Below are positions 1 to 6,581 of a stretch of 7,239 nucleotides of DNA, one piece after another. Positions within the stretch are counted from its first letter, which is position 1. Every line of letters begins with the position of its first letter. The DNA lies in contig JAFWRV010000157.1 of the NCBI GenBank assembly GCA_017519685.1, positions 1 through 7,239 of the forward strand, read 5' to 3'. Below the pieces are notes generated by a model that saw nothing but the letters and a program-made list of their open reading frames with translations, had not been told where the DNA came from and ran no database searches. Position numbers and translations under genes: made by a program. The DNA comes from Clostridia bacterium (GTDB lineage Bacteria; Bacillota; Clostridia; Oscillospirales; Acutalibacteraceae).

Positions 1-766
1 TCGTGAATCCGAAATCTTCGGGACAGATTGTGTAATATTTAATCTCGGTTCCACGGATTTCGGCAACCTTTGTTTCTCCGCACGCGCTGATTTCATCAAG
101 TCCGTCCGTGCCGTAAACCACCATCGCGTCGGTGATGTTGAGCTTCACGAGCGCCTTCGCGATTTTTTCAACATATTCCTCACTGAAAACGCCGAGAAGC
201 ATTCTGTCCGCCTTGCCGGGATTGGTAAGAGGTCCGAGGATGTTAAAAACGGTTCTGATGCCGATTTCTTTTCTGACGGGGCCGACATACTTCATCGCGC
301 TGTGATATTTCTGAGCGAAGAAGAAAACGATGTTGTTCTCCTTCAGTGATTTCTTCATCACCTCGGGCTCGCAGTCGATTCTGACTCCGAGCGCCTCAAG
401 ACAGTCGGCTGTGCCGCTCTTTGAAGACGCCGCCCTGTTGCCGTGCTTTGCGACGGTAACTCCGGCAGTTGCCGCGACAAGGGCGGAAACCGTTGAAATA
501 TTGAAGGAATTCGACCTGTCTCCTCCGGTTCCGACTATATCGAGGGCGTGACCGCCGATATCAAACGCAAGCGCCTTGGAACGCATTCCCTCAGCCGCTC
601 CGGCTATTTCCTCCTCGGTTTCACCCTTCATCGCAAGCGCCGTGAGAAAGGCGGACGTCATTTCCGGGTGAACTTCGCCGCTCATTATTTCATCAATCGC
701 CGACCTCGCCTCATCGTAGGTCAGATCCTTCTTTTCCGCAAGCTTGGCAAGTAATTCTTTAATCAT
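1..766 (-). CDS. trpD: Anthranilate phosphoribosyltransferase TrpD, N-terminal part (cut by left window edge)
   Basis: Transfers the phosphoribosyl group of PRPP to anthranilate, the second committed step of tryptophan synthesis, in the cytoplasm. I translated the minus strand from the ATG at 766-764; the frame stays open for 255 codons to the window edge, against roughly 335-345 residues in the family, so about a quarter of the C-terminus lies outside. Visible motifs are the PRPP-binding GTGGDRSNSFNIST (residues about 79-92), KHGNRAASSKSG (107-118), which shapes the anthranilate and PRPP site, and GPLTNPG further on. The start is well supported: AGGAGG at 780-775 lies 8 bases upstream and overlaps the stop codon of trpG, so the two genes are probably translationally coupled. 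It is third in the T-box-controlled trpE-trpG-trpD order. Gene identity is near certain. Confidence 0.96.
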   Translation of the reverse strand, partial: MIKELLAKLAEKKDLTYDEARSAIDEIMSGEVHPEMTSAFLTALAMKGETEEEIAGAAEGMRSKALAFDIGGHALDIVGTGGDRSNSFNISTVSALVAATAGVTVAKHGNRAASSKSGTADCLEALGVRIDCEPEVMKKSLKENNIVFFFAQKYHSAMKYVGPVRKEIGIRTVFNILGPLTNPGKADRMLLGVFSEEYVEKIAKALVKLNITDAMVVYGTDGLDEISACGETKVAEIRGTEIKYYTICPEDFGFT

Positions 767-779
767 TGCAATATCCTCC

Positions 780-1349
780 TTATCCGATATTCAGAAAATT
801 CTTTATTATTTGCGGCCCGTAAGGGGTCATAACGGATTCGGGGTGAAACTGAAGTCCCCAGATGCTTTTTTCTTTATGCTTCACCGCCATTATCTCGCCG
901 TCATCCGTTCTCGCCGTTATTTCAAGGCAGGCGGGCATCGTTGACTCAATCGCCGCAAGCGAATGGTAACGCGCGACCGTGATTTTTCCGGGCAGACCGG
1001 CGAACAGCGGATCGTCTGTATTGACGGCGCATTCGCTCTGCTTTCCGTGCATGAGCTCCTTGGCGTAAGAAACCGTCGCGCCGTATGCCTCGCAGATTGA
1101 CTGATGCCCGAGACAGACGCCGAGTACCTTTGTCCCGTTTCCGAATTCCCTCGCTACATCAACGCAGACTCCGGCGTCGGCAGGCCTTTTGGGTCCCGGC
1201 GAAAGAACGATAAACTCAGGATTCAGCGCTTTTATCTGCTCAATGGTCATCTCGTCGTTTCTGATGACTTTTATATCCGGATTGACAGAGCCGATAAGCT
1301 GATAAAGGTTATACGAAAAAGAATCGTAATTGTCAATCAGTAAAACCAT
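780..1349 (-). CDS. trpG: Anthranilate synthase glutamine amidotransferase subunit TrpG
   Basis: Class I glutamine amidotransferase that hydrolyses glutamine and passes ammonia to TrpE for anthranilate formation. With the start at 1349 the product is 189 residues, normal for a stand-alone TrpG. The triad is visible: Cys79 in GVCLGHQ, His169 and Glu171 in FHPES. The N-terminus LLIDNYDSFSYN is classic for TrpG/PabA, and RYHSL (127-131) is also present. The frame is open further upstream (to 1388), and an ATG at 1355 is possible, but GGAGG at 1360-1356 touches that ATG and sits 6 bases before the ATG at 1349, which I prefer. The gene overlaps the end of trpE by 17 bases, implying coupled translation. 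Oddity: the usual SPGPG segment reads SPGPKRP (50-56), with Lys in place of Gly. PabA is the alternative name for such proteins, but the trp context favours TrpG; it may serve both pathways. Confidence 0.95.
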   Translation of the reverse strand: MVLLIDNYDSFSYNLYQLIGSVNPDIKVIRNDEMTIEQIKALNPEFIVLSPGPKRPADAGVCVDVAREFGNGTKVLGVCLGHQSICEAYGATVSYAKELMHGKQSECAVNTDDPLFAGLPGKITVARYHSLAAIESTMPACLEITARTDDGEIMAVKHKEKSIWGLQFHPESVMTPYGPQIIKNFLNIG

Positions 1350-2808
1350 TTTCATCCTCCCCCGCGGACTGCTCAACGGCTTTGACAACCGCCATCGCCT
1401 TGTTTATGCATTCACGGTGCTCCTTTTCGGGGTCGGAATCCGCCACTATCCCGGCGCCCGAGCGCACATAAACCTTACCTTTTTTCTTATAAGCGAGCCG
1501 TATTGAGATACAGGTGTCAAGATTGCCCGTGAAATCAATATATCCGATTGCTCCGCCGTAAATACCGCGCTTGTTGTTTTCAAGCTCGTTTATTATCTGC
1601 ATCGCCCTTATCTTCGGCGCTCCCGAAAGAGTTCCTGCGGGAAGAACGGAATTCAGCGCGTCGAGAGCGTTTCTGTCATCCCGTATTGTCCCGGTGACGG
1701 TTGAGCCGATGTGCATAACGTGGCTGAATTTCAGTATATTATGAAAGCTTTCGACTCTGACAGAGCCGAATTTGCTTATCTTTCCGAGGTCGTTTCTGCC
1801 GAGATCGACAAGCATATTATGCTCGGCAAGCTCCTTTTCATCGTCAAGCAGCTCCTTTTCGAGCGCGTCATCCTCCGCGGCGGTTTTGCCTCTCGGCCTC
1901 GTTCCGGCGAGCGGATAGGTAAACAGGGTCTTGTTCTCGAGTTTCACGAGCGTTTCGGGAGACGCTCCGGCAATCTCGATATCGTCCGACGAAAACCAGA
2001 ACATATACGGCGAGGGATTGATGTGACGCAGAATTTCATACGCTCTGAAAAGCGAGCCCTCCGCTTCGGCTTCAAGGCGGTTTGAAAGAACGACCTGGAA
2101 AATATCGCCCTCCCTTATATAGCTCTTCGCCTTTTCAACCATCTCCGCATACTCTGCGCTGTCAAAAAGCGGCATAAACCCGGTTTTAAGTTTCAGCGGC
2201 TCGGGCTCCGCCATGGGCGCGGTGTCAATGAACTTCCTGATTCTTTTTATTTCCTCAATGCCTTCATAATAATTCTTTTCCGGATTATCGGTCATTATGT
2301 TGACGATAATTATCATTTTTTCCTCAAAGTTGTCAAACGCTATCAGCTTGTTAAACAGCATCAGGTCAACATCCTTGAAGTTTCCGTCATCCTCGGCGTC
2401 GAGGTCAAGCGTTTTCTCGCTGTATTTCACATAGTCGTAGCCGAAATATCCGACGAGTCCGCCCGAAAACGGGGGCAATCCCTCAAGCTTCGGCGCTCTG
2501 TATCTGCTCAGCATTTCCCTGATGTGTTTTTCGGGATTGCCGTCAATCTCCCGAGCTCCGTTTTCATCGGAAATCCTGATATGAAAATTCTTGCATGTTA
2601 TCTCCGCTCCGGGGTCAAACCCGATGAAAGTGTATCTGCCCATCCTGCCCGGATCTTCGCGGGATTCGAGCATAAAGCAGTGGGAATAATCCGTTCTTAT
2701 CTTTTTGACTATGCCGACGGGCGTATAATTCATCGGCAGTTCCTCAGTCAGCGGAACGCAGGAATAATCCTTTGCGTATTCTTTTATTTCTTCAATACTT
2801 ATCCTCAT
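1333..2808 (-). CDS. trpE: Anthranilate synthase component I TrpE
   Basis: Converts chorismate to anthranilate using ammonia from TrpG, the first committed step of the tryptophan pathway. From the ATG at 2808 the protein has 491 residues, normal for TrpE. An N-terminal anthranilate-synthase domain carries the regulatory LES motif (residues 47-49, followed by GRYTFIG) and the later NPSPYMFWF segment; both belong to the tryptophan feedback site in known TrpE proteins. The C-terminal chorismate-binding domain shows GDIFQVVLSNR, GASPETLV, AGTRPRG, EHNMLVDLGRNDLG, PAGTLSGAPK and RSGAGIVADSDPEKE. The frame extends to an ATG at 2826, but AGGAGG at 2818-2813 lies between the two ATGs and fits the start at 2808. 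It is the first gene of the operon, directly behind the T-box terminator. PabB is less likely because of the LES motif and the trp neighbours. Confidence 0.97.
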   Translation of the reverse strand: MRISIEEIKEYAKDYSCVPLTEELPMNYTPVGIVKKIRTDYSHCFMLESREDPGRMGRYTFIGFDPGAEITCKNFHIRISDENGAREIDGNPEKHIREMLSRYRAPKLEGLPPFSGGLVGYFGYDYVKYSEKTLDLDAEDDGNFKDVDLMLFNKLIAFDNFEEKMIIIVNIMTDNPEKNYYEGIEEIKRIRKFIDTAPMAEPEPLKLKTGFMPLFDSAEYAEMVEKAKSYIREGDIFQVVLSNRLEAEAEGSLFRAYEILRHINPSPYMFWFSSDDIEIAGASPETLVKLENKTLFTYPLAGTRPRGKTAAEDDALEKELLDDEKELAEHNMLVDLGRNDLGKISKFGSVRVESFHNILKFSHVMHIGSTVTGTIRDDRNALDALNSVLPAGTLSGAPKIRAMQIINELENNKRGIYGGAIGYIDFTGNLDTCISIRLAYKKKGKVYVRSGAGIVADSDPEKEHRECINKAMAVVKAVEQSAGEDENGFTD

Positions 2809-2825
2809 AAACCCTCCTGAATGCA

Positions 2826-2860
2826 AAAATCCCCGGCAGTTAATTTCTTAACTGCCGGGG
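2826..2860 (-). terminator. T-box intrinsic terminator before trpE
   Basis: On the minus strand CCCCGGCAGTTAA (2860-2848), loop GAAA, and TTAACTGCCGGGG (2843-2831) form a perfect 13-bp hairpin capped by a GNRA-type tetraloop, followed by a T run (2829-2825 region). It lies about 20 bases before the trpE start codon. It is the default OFF structure of the riboswitch when tRNA-Trp is charged. Confidence 0.95.
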
Positions 2861-2873
2861 ACGAATAATCATT

Positions 2874-2887
2874 CGCGGTGCCACCCC
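2874..2887 (-). promoter_or_regulatory. T-box core motif (antiterminator bulge)
   Basis: GGGGTGGCACCGCG on the minus strand is the most conserved T-box sequence. Its TGGC part lies in the bulge that pairs with the acceptor end of uncharged tRNA. The GGGG pairs with the CCCC that otherwise forms the 5' side of the terminator stem, so antiterminator and terminator exclude each other. Confidence 0.93.
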
Positions 2888-3109
2888 GATTTACGGTGCT
2901 TTCACACTCGTACTCTCAGCGAGATACTGACATATCTCCGGCTACTGACGTAAGCCCTACGTTACAGAATACTCGGCAATGCCTTTCACTGTACCCTCAG
3001 CGGTCCATTTGACGCGCCGTTTATTGTCCCTTTCCAGCAACGGGACTCTCTGTAAATGCGTATCGCGCCTTTATCTCCGCCTCAACGGTTTGGATTAAAT
3101 TATGGCTGT

Positions 3110-3137
3110 ATTATATCACAAAAATACCGTTTGTCAA
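3110..3137 (-). promoter_or_regulatory. Promoter of the trp operon
   Basis: On the minus strand a perfect -35 TTGACA (3137-3132) and a perfect -10 TATAAT (3115-3110) are 16 bases apart. A TG one base upstream of the -10 gives an extended -10 as well. Transcription should begin near 3103, just ahead of the T-box stem I. No operator-like palindrome overlaps it, so control probably rests on the T-box. Confidence 0.9.
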
Positions 3138-3199
3138 CAGTAAATAAGTTAATTAATTGATTTTTTTGCCCGGCAAGTCAAATTATTTCGGAATAACAA

Positions 3200-3228
3200 T
3201 TGCAATTTTCGTTACAATAGGTTAATAT
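3200..3228 (+). promoter_or_regulatory. Possible promoter for the RING/DUF2628-galU unit
   Basis: TTGCAA (3200-3205), 17 bases, then TAATAT (3223-3228): 4 of 6 matches in each box with ideal spacing, in the AT-rich divergent intergenic region. Other candidate -10 boxes (TATGAT at 3243-3248) have no convincing -35. A promoter is expected here because the neighbouring operon is divergent, but the exact boxes are uncertain. Confidence 0.4.
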
Positions 3229-3281
3229 ATAAGCTAATACATTATGATATTATAAACTAAATATATTTTGCGGGAGAAATA

Positions 3282-4352
3282 ATGATGAGATATGAAAATC
3301 TGCCGTGTCCGGTCTGCGGATCACACATGCATGAGGATGACGATATCGTCGTCTGCCCCGATTGCGCCACACCGCAGCACCGTTCCTGCTGGATGGAAAA
3401 CGGACACTGCATTAACATTGAAAAGCACGGTACCGGCTTTGTCTGGACACCCGGAGCAAATTCAAGAAACCCCGACTTCAAAGCCGAGGGCACAAAGACC
3501 TGCCACATCTGCGGCACGGATAACGAACCCGACGCCGAATACTGCAAAGAATGCGGCGCCCTGCTCTTAGAGCCGGAAAAAGAAGCCGTGCCCGTTGAGG
3601 AAAAACCCGCGGAGCCGGAAATAAACTGCCCCTACTGCGGGGAAACGATAAACGCGAAATACGCAATCTGCCCGCGCTGCGGCGCTCCGCTGCACCAGGC
3701 GCCTCACAATCCGTATAACAACCCCTACGCCTCGGCGGCGGGAGTCAACGAGTTTGAAATCATCGGCGGCCATACCGCGGGCGAGCTTTCAATGTATGTG
3801 AGAACAAATGTCTCAAAATACATTTCAAAGTTCAAAAACCTGGAGGGCGGAAAGGGCTTTTCGTTCAACTGGGCGGCGTTCATCTTCGGACCTCTCTGGT
3901 TCTTCTTCAGGAAGCTCTATAAAGAAGGCATACCCCTGCTGATTGTCAGCGCCTGTATCGGGCTGATATCATCGAGCGTCAGCGACACAATGGTCAATAT
4001 ATTCGGGCCCTACTCCGAACAGATAGAGCAGGGTACGCTCTCCTATGACGTCTTCACCAACCTGATGAACGAATTCACCCGTAAAAGCTTCTGGCCGATG
4101 GTCGCGACTCTGGGATTTCTTCTTCTGCTTCACATAATCTGCGCTCTCATAGCGAATAAAGTTTACTATAACAAAATTCTGCGGGATTTCGAAACACTCG
4201 GCAACGAAGTCAGCGATATCAATATGCGCAATCTCCTGATTTCACGCCGCGGCGGCGTTTCGATACTCAGCGGAATCTGCGGATATTTCACCTATCAGGT
4301 CATTATGGGAATATTTATAAATATTGCCGGATTCGCGGCAAATCATTTTTAA
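3282..4352 (+). CDS. Membrane protein with prokaryotic RING-like finger, two zinc ribbons and DUF2628-type domain; function unknown
   Basis: 356 residues. The N-terminus has a binuclear RING/treble-clef-like Cys/His array: C9, C12, C25, C28, H33, C36, H42 and C43. Two zinc ribbons with identical spacing follow: C74-x2-C77-x10-C88-x2-C91 and C116-x2-C119-x10-C130-x2-C133, separated by a Glu/Pro-rich linker. After an Asn/Pro/Tyr linker (142-150) comes FSFNWAAFIFGPLWFFFRKLYKEG (193-216), the signature of DUF2628 membrane domains, with likely membrane helices at about 217-233, 270-291 and 326-352. The zinc domains probably face the cytoplasm. No enzymatic motif is seen. GGGAG at 3272-3276 serves the ATG at 3282; an immediately following ATG at 3285 is equally possible. 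It is followed 11 bases later by galU, so both are probably one transcript. Domain assignment is from recognised motifs; a role as a membrane-bound adaptor or scaffold is only a guess. Confidence 0.9.
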   Translation: MMRYENLPCPVCGSHMHEDDDIVVCPDCATPQHRSCWMENGHCINIEKHGTGFVWTPGANSRNPDFKAEGTKTCHICGTDNEPDAEYCKECGALLLEPEKEAVPVEEKPAEPEINCPYCGETINAKYAICPRCGAPLHQAPHNPYNNPYASAAGVNEFEIIGGHTAGELSMYVRTNVSKYISKFKNLEGGKGFSFNWAAFIFGPLWFFFRKLYKEGIPLLIVSACIGLISSSVSDTMVNIFGPYSEQIEQGTLSYDVFTNLMNEFTRKSFWPMVATLGFLLLLHIICALIANKVYYNKILRDFETLGNEVSDINMRNLLISRRGGVSILSGICGYFTYQVIMGIFINIAGFAANHF

Positions 4353-4363
4353 CGGAGGAGTTT

Positions 4364-5251
4364 ATGAAAGTCAGAAAAGCGATTATTCCCGCGGCGGGGC
4401 TCGGGACAAGAGTGCTCCCCGCCTCAAAGTCCGTTCCCAAGGAAATGCTCAACATCGTTGACAAGCCCGCCATTCAATATATCGTTGAGGAAGCGGCGGC
4501 ATCGGGAATTGAGGACATTCTCATAATCACAAACCGCGGCAAGGGCGCGATAGAAGATCATTTCGACCATTCGTTCGAGCTCGAAACGCAGCTTGCGAAG
4601 AATCCCGCAAAGGCGGCTCTTTACGAGTCGGTTAAAAAATGCTCCGAAATCGCAAACATCTATTTCATCCGCCAGAAGGAAACCAAAGGTCTCGCCCACG
4701 CCATACTCGCGGGTAAATCCTTTGTCGGCAATGAGCCCTGCGCGGTTCTCTACGGCGATGATGTCATCATAAACTATGAAAATCCCGTCACGGCGCAGAT
4801 GTGCCGTCTTTATGAAAAATACGGCAAAGGCATAGTAGGCGTCAAGGCGGTTCCCGAGGAGCTGATTCCTCTTTACTGCACGCTCGATGTTTCACCCGTT
4901 GAGGGAGAGGAGCGGCTGATGAACTGCTATAAGATTATTGAAAAGCCGAAGCCCGAGCAGATTATGAGCCCGTATTCGATTCTCGGCAGAGTCATTCTTC
5001 CTCCCGAGGCGTTCGGAATGATTGAGGAAGGCATAAACAACACCCCTGCGGATAAAGAATTCTTACTCACCGACATCTTCACCGACCTCGGAAAGAACGG
5101 CAATCTCTTTGCCTACGATTTTGACGGCAAACGATATGACATGGGCAACAAGCTCGGCATAATGAAAGCCAACTGCGAAATCGCCCTCAGCCACCCCGAA
5201 ATCGGCGCCGCTTTCGGAGAATACCTTAAGGAACTTGTAAAGACATTTTAA
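4364..5251 (+). CDS. galU: UTP-glucose-1-phosphate uridylyltransferase GalU
   Basis: Makes UDP-glucose from UTP and glucose-1-phosphate, a cytoplasmic precursor step for cell-wall glycopolymers, glycolipids and exopolysaccharide. 295 residues, typical length. The nucleotidyltransferase signature AAGLGTRVLPASKSVPKEML is at residues 10-29 (Lys26 in PKEM), followed by DKPAIQYIVEEA and ITNRGKGAIEDHFD, all typical of bacterial GalU. The metal/nucleotide site YGDDVI and the later IEKPKPEQ segment are also present. Two stretches differ mildly from better-known GalU sequences (GLAHAIL where GLGHAVL is common). GGAGG at 4354-4358 lies 5 bases before the ATG, in an 11-base gap after the RING/DUF2628 gene, so the two are likely cotranscribed. 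A hairpin terminator follows about 13 bases after the stop. YngB/GtaB-type paralogs are the same family; the activity assignment is strong. Confidence 0.95.
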   Translation: MKVRKAIIPAAGLGTRVLPASKSVPKEMLNIVDKPAIQYIVEEAAASGIEDILIITNRGKGAIEDHFDHSFELETQLAKNPAKAALYESVKKCSEIANIYFIRQKETKGLAHAILAGKSFVGNEPCAVLYGDDVIINYENPVTAQMCRLYEKYGKGIVGVKAVPEELIPLYCTLDVSPVEGEERLMNCYKIIEKPKPEQIMSPYSILGRVILPPEAFGMIEEGINNTPADKEFLLTDIFTDLGKNGNLFAYDFDGKRYDMGNKLGIMKANCEIALSHPEIGAAFGEYLKELVKTF

Positions 5252-5263
5252 CCATGATATTTA

Positions 5264-5298
5264 CTCCGGCACGGAAAGCAGTCCGCGCCGGAGATTTT
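5264..5298 (+). terminator. Intrinsic terminator after galU
   Basis: CTCCGGC (5264-5270) pairs with GCCGGAG (5287-5293). After one A-C mismatch, CGGA pairs with TCCG around a six-base loop. The stem is followed by ATTTT. It ends the RING/DUF2628-galU transcript and separates it from the promoter at 5325. Confidence 0.75.
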
Positions 5299-5324
5299 GC
5301 TGTATATAATTCCGTCTTTTTTTG

Positions 5325-5353
5325 TTGACACCGGTATCATTTTGCGGTAAAAT
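5325..5353 (+). promoter_or_regulatory. Promoter of the CHAP-like surface enzyme gene
   Basis: Perfect -35 TTGACA (5325-5330), exactly 17 bases, then TAAAAT (5348-5353, 5 of 6). The predicted start near 5360 gives a leader of about 40 bases. The ribosome binding site GGGTGAG (5390-5396) is only moderate and lies close to the ATG at 5400. Confidence 0.82.
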
Positions 5354-5399
5354 ATGCGTACACTGTCCGTCGGGATAAATCTGTTCGCCGGGTGAGAAA

Positions 5400-6398
5400 A
5401 TGAAATCAGTCATAAAGTCAGTTTCGTTGATTCTTGCAGTCACAGCGCTCATAATGACAACGCCCGTATCCGCTTTCGCGGACTGGTACGATGAGGTATC
5501 CGGCGGCACTTATGTTGAAATTGAAGGCAGCAACTTCGTTGCCGACACATTCTGCGGAGTTGATGCCCTTTATAACGAAAACAACGCCTATTATCAGTGC
5601 AACGAGCTGATTATGCGCTTTTACTCCGAGGCGTACGGACTCTCCGTTATGGCTTATGAAAACACCGGTCTGATTATGTCTTCAAGCGGTTACCGTTTTG
5701 TTCAGGCGCAGACTCCGAAACCCGGTGACATTATTTATTCTCCCTCGAGATTCCGCAAAAACAGAAGCGACCACTGGGCAATTGTCAAAAGTTATTCCGG
5801 CGGAAAAATCACGATGTTTGAGCAGAACGTTGTCTGGGAAGGCAAGGCGGCGAAAAACAGAACAGTTAAATTCCCCTCGGATTATTACTATCTCTATACT
5901 CCGGTCGCGAAATTCGGCTTTCCCGACCCCGTACTCAGGGGCGCTCCCGAAACCGCGACCGAAAGCACAGTCGTTACGACAACCAAAGTCACTACTACAA
6001 CGGCAGCAACGACAAAAATCACGACTACAACGTCGGCAACAACAAAAGCCACAGCCACAACGGCAACAACAGCCAAAGTCACAACCGCCGCCGAAACGGT
6101 TTCAACCGCGGCAATAACTTCAACGACTGTAACAGCAACAGAATCCGCAACCGTCACCGAAACAGAAAGCACAGTACCCGAAACGGAAAGCGCAGTACCG
6201 GTAACGGAAACACAGGCAACTGTCACACTCACCGATGCCGGAACCGAAGCACCGACGGAAACTCTGTCCGAAGCGACAGAGAAGAATACCGCGAATTCTT
6301 TTTCATCGGGAAGAACTCCCGCCGTCATCGCCGTCGCGGCTCTTCTCGCTGCTGTCGCAGTCCTCTCCGCGCTTATTATCCGTAAAAGGAAAAAGTGA
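5400..6398 (+). CDS. Exported, membrane-anchored CHAP-like cysteine amidase/peptidase with Thr-rich stalk
   Basis: 332 residues. A signal peptide covers residues 1-27 (KSVIK, hydrophobic core, AFA before Asp28). The domain at about 45-170 resembles CHAP/NlpC-P60 cysteine hydrolases: Cys67 in YYQCNELIMRFY at a helix start, PGDIIY (108-113), His125 in DHWAIV, and EQN (141-143), the usual Cys-His-Glu/Asn arrangement of CHAP domains. Such enzymes cut peptidoglycan peptides or amide bonds; the substrate here is not known. Residues about 184-298 are dominated by Thr with Ala, Val, Lys and Glu, a flexible and possibly glycosylated spacer. One membrane helix (307-327) ends in RKRKK, placing the C-terminus in the cytoplasm. 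No LPXTG sortase motif is seen. It is a single gene with its own promoter and no linked partner. The architecture is clear; the enzymatic class is moderately sure, with a dead or binding-only variant possible. Confidence 0.85.
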   Translation: MKSVIKSVSLILAVTALIMTTPVSAFADWYDEVSGGTYVEIEGSNFVADTFCGVDALYNENNAYYQCNELIMRFYSEAYGLSVMAYENTGLIMSSSGYRFVQAQTPKPGDIIYSPSRFRKNRSDHWAIVKSYSGGKITMFEQNVVWEGKAAKNRTVKFPSDYYYLYTPVAKFGFPDPVLRGAPETATESTVVTTTKVTTTTAATTKITTTTSATTKATATTATTAKVTTAAETVSTAAITSTTVTATESATVTETESTVPETESAVPVTETQATVTLTDAGTEAPTETLSEATEKNTANSFSSGRTPAVIAVAALLAAVAVLSALIIRKRKK

Positions 6399-6437
6399 TA
6401 ATCCAAGTGCTGTGATTAATGTACAGTATTTCAAAAC

Positions 6438-6476
6438 CAAGTGAAGCGGTTTTCTTCTGAAACTCAGCTTCACTTG
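6438..6476 (+). repeat. Inverted repeat downstream of the CHAP-like gene (possible transcript-end hairpin)
   Basis: CAAGTGAAGC (6438-6447) and GCTTCACTTG (6467-6476) are a perfect 10-bp inverted repeat with a 19-base loop that itself can pair GTTT with AAAC. It lies 40 bases after the stop codon, so it may stabilise or end the mRNA, but no T run follows on the plus strand. It is therefore listed as a repeat rather than a terminator. Confidence 0.6.
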
Positions 6477-6484
6477 TATACCCC

Positions 6485-6561
6485 GGGGTGTAAGAACCTT
6501 CACGCTGCGCGTGAAGAACCTTGTTACTCGCTTCGCTCGTAATATGCGTGCGCTGCACCCC
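6485..6561. repeat. Palindromic REP/MITE-like element, 77 bases
   Basis: Outer arms GGGGTGTA (6485-6492) and TGCACCCC (6554-6561) pair over 8 positions with one G-U. Inside are a perfect 8-bp hairpin CTTCACGC-TGC-GCGTGAAG (6498-6516), a second imperfect palindrome TTAC...GTAA (6524-6542), and a 9-base direct repeat AAGAACCTT (6492-6500 and 6514-6522). Together they would fold as a branched, cloverleaf-like structure. This resembles small intergenic palindromic repeats of bacteria; copy number cannot be judged from one window. Confidence 0.5.
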
Positions 6562-6581
6562 TCATACAATTAAATATATCT

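Larger units (their letters stand above)
2826..3103 (-). promoter_or_regulatory. T-box riboswitch, Trp-specific (UGG specifier), controlling the trp operon
   Basis: Leader RNA that senses the charging state of a tRNA. On the minus strand the hallmark T-box sequence GGGGTGGCACCGCG (2887-2874) is present, followed by TTCGTCCCCGG, which can close an antiterminator against CGGGG, and then by a terminator hairpin. Stem I runs about 3080-3000: GCGG pairs with CCGC, the specifier bulge contains AAATGGACC, then GCGC pairs with GCGC. An AGAGAG element follows, and a distal hairpin GTCCC/GGGAC. The codon in the specifier loop position is TGG (3007-3005), followed by A, as in known T-boxes, so the ligand should be uncharged tRNA-Trp. 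Pairing of the tRNA NCCA end with the T-box bulge would favour antitermination and trpE-G-D expression when tryptophan is scarce. The 5' boundary is inferred from the promoter. Confidence 0.95.

Noticed and set aside
330..944. Three plus-strand open frames across trpD and trpG
   Set aside because: They lie antisense to strongly recognised trp genes and lack family similarity and ribosome binding sites.
1711..2085. 124-codon plus-strand frame opposite trpE
   Set aside because: It is antisense to the conserved chorismate-binding domain; the composition is that of a shadow frame.
4424..4699. 91-codon minus-strand frame opposite galU
   Set aside because: It is antisense to the conserved nucleotidyltransferase core of galU, with no supporting start signal.
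5698..6117. 139-codon plus-strand frame inside the CHAP-like gene
   Set aside because: It is an out-of-frame reading of the same Thr-rich stretch, giving Gln/Arg/Pro repeats, while the main frame has a signal peptide, a domain and a membrane anchor.
5949..6294. Thr-codon repeats as a possible CRISPR or tandem array
   Set aside because: The repetition follows codons and is irregular, with no constant repeat and spacer lengths; it is coding low complexity.
5894..6406. 170-codon minus-strand open frame rich in Val, Ala and Ser
   Set aside because: It is the antisense shadow of the Thr codons (ACN) in the CHAP-like gene's stalk; no ribosome binding site or recognisable domain is present.
6303..6569. 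Minus-strand frames running through the palindromic element
   Set aside because: They consist of repeat and antisense sequence only, with no ribosome binding site or domain.
6565..6570. TACAAT as a possible -10 box for tRNA-Pro
   Set aside because: The distance to the tRNA is plausible, but no -35-like hexamer lies 15-19 bases upstream, so I do not list a promoter.
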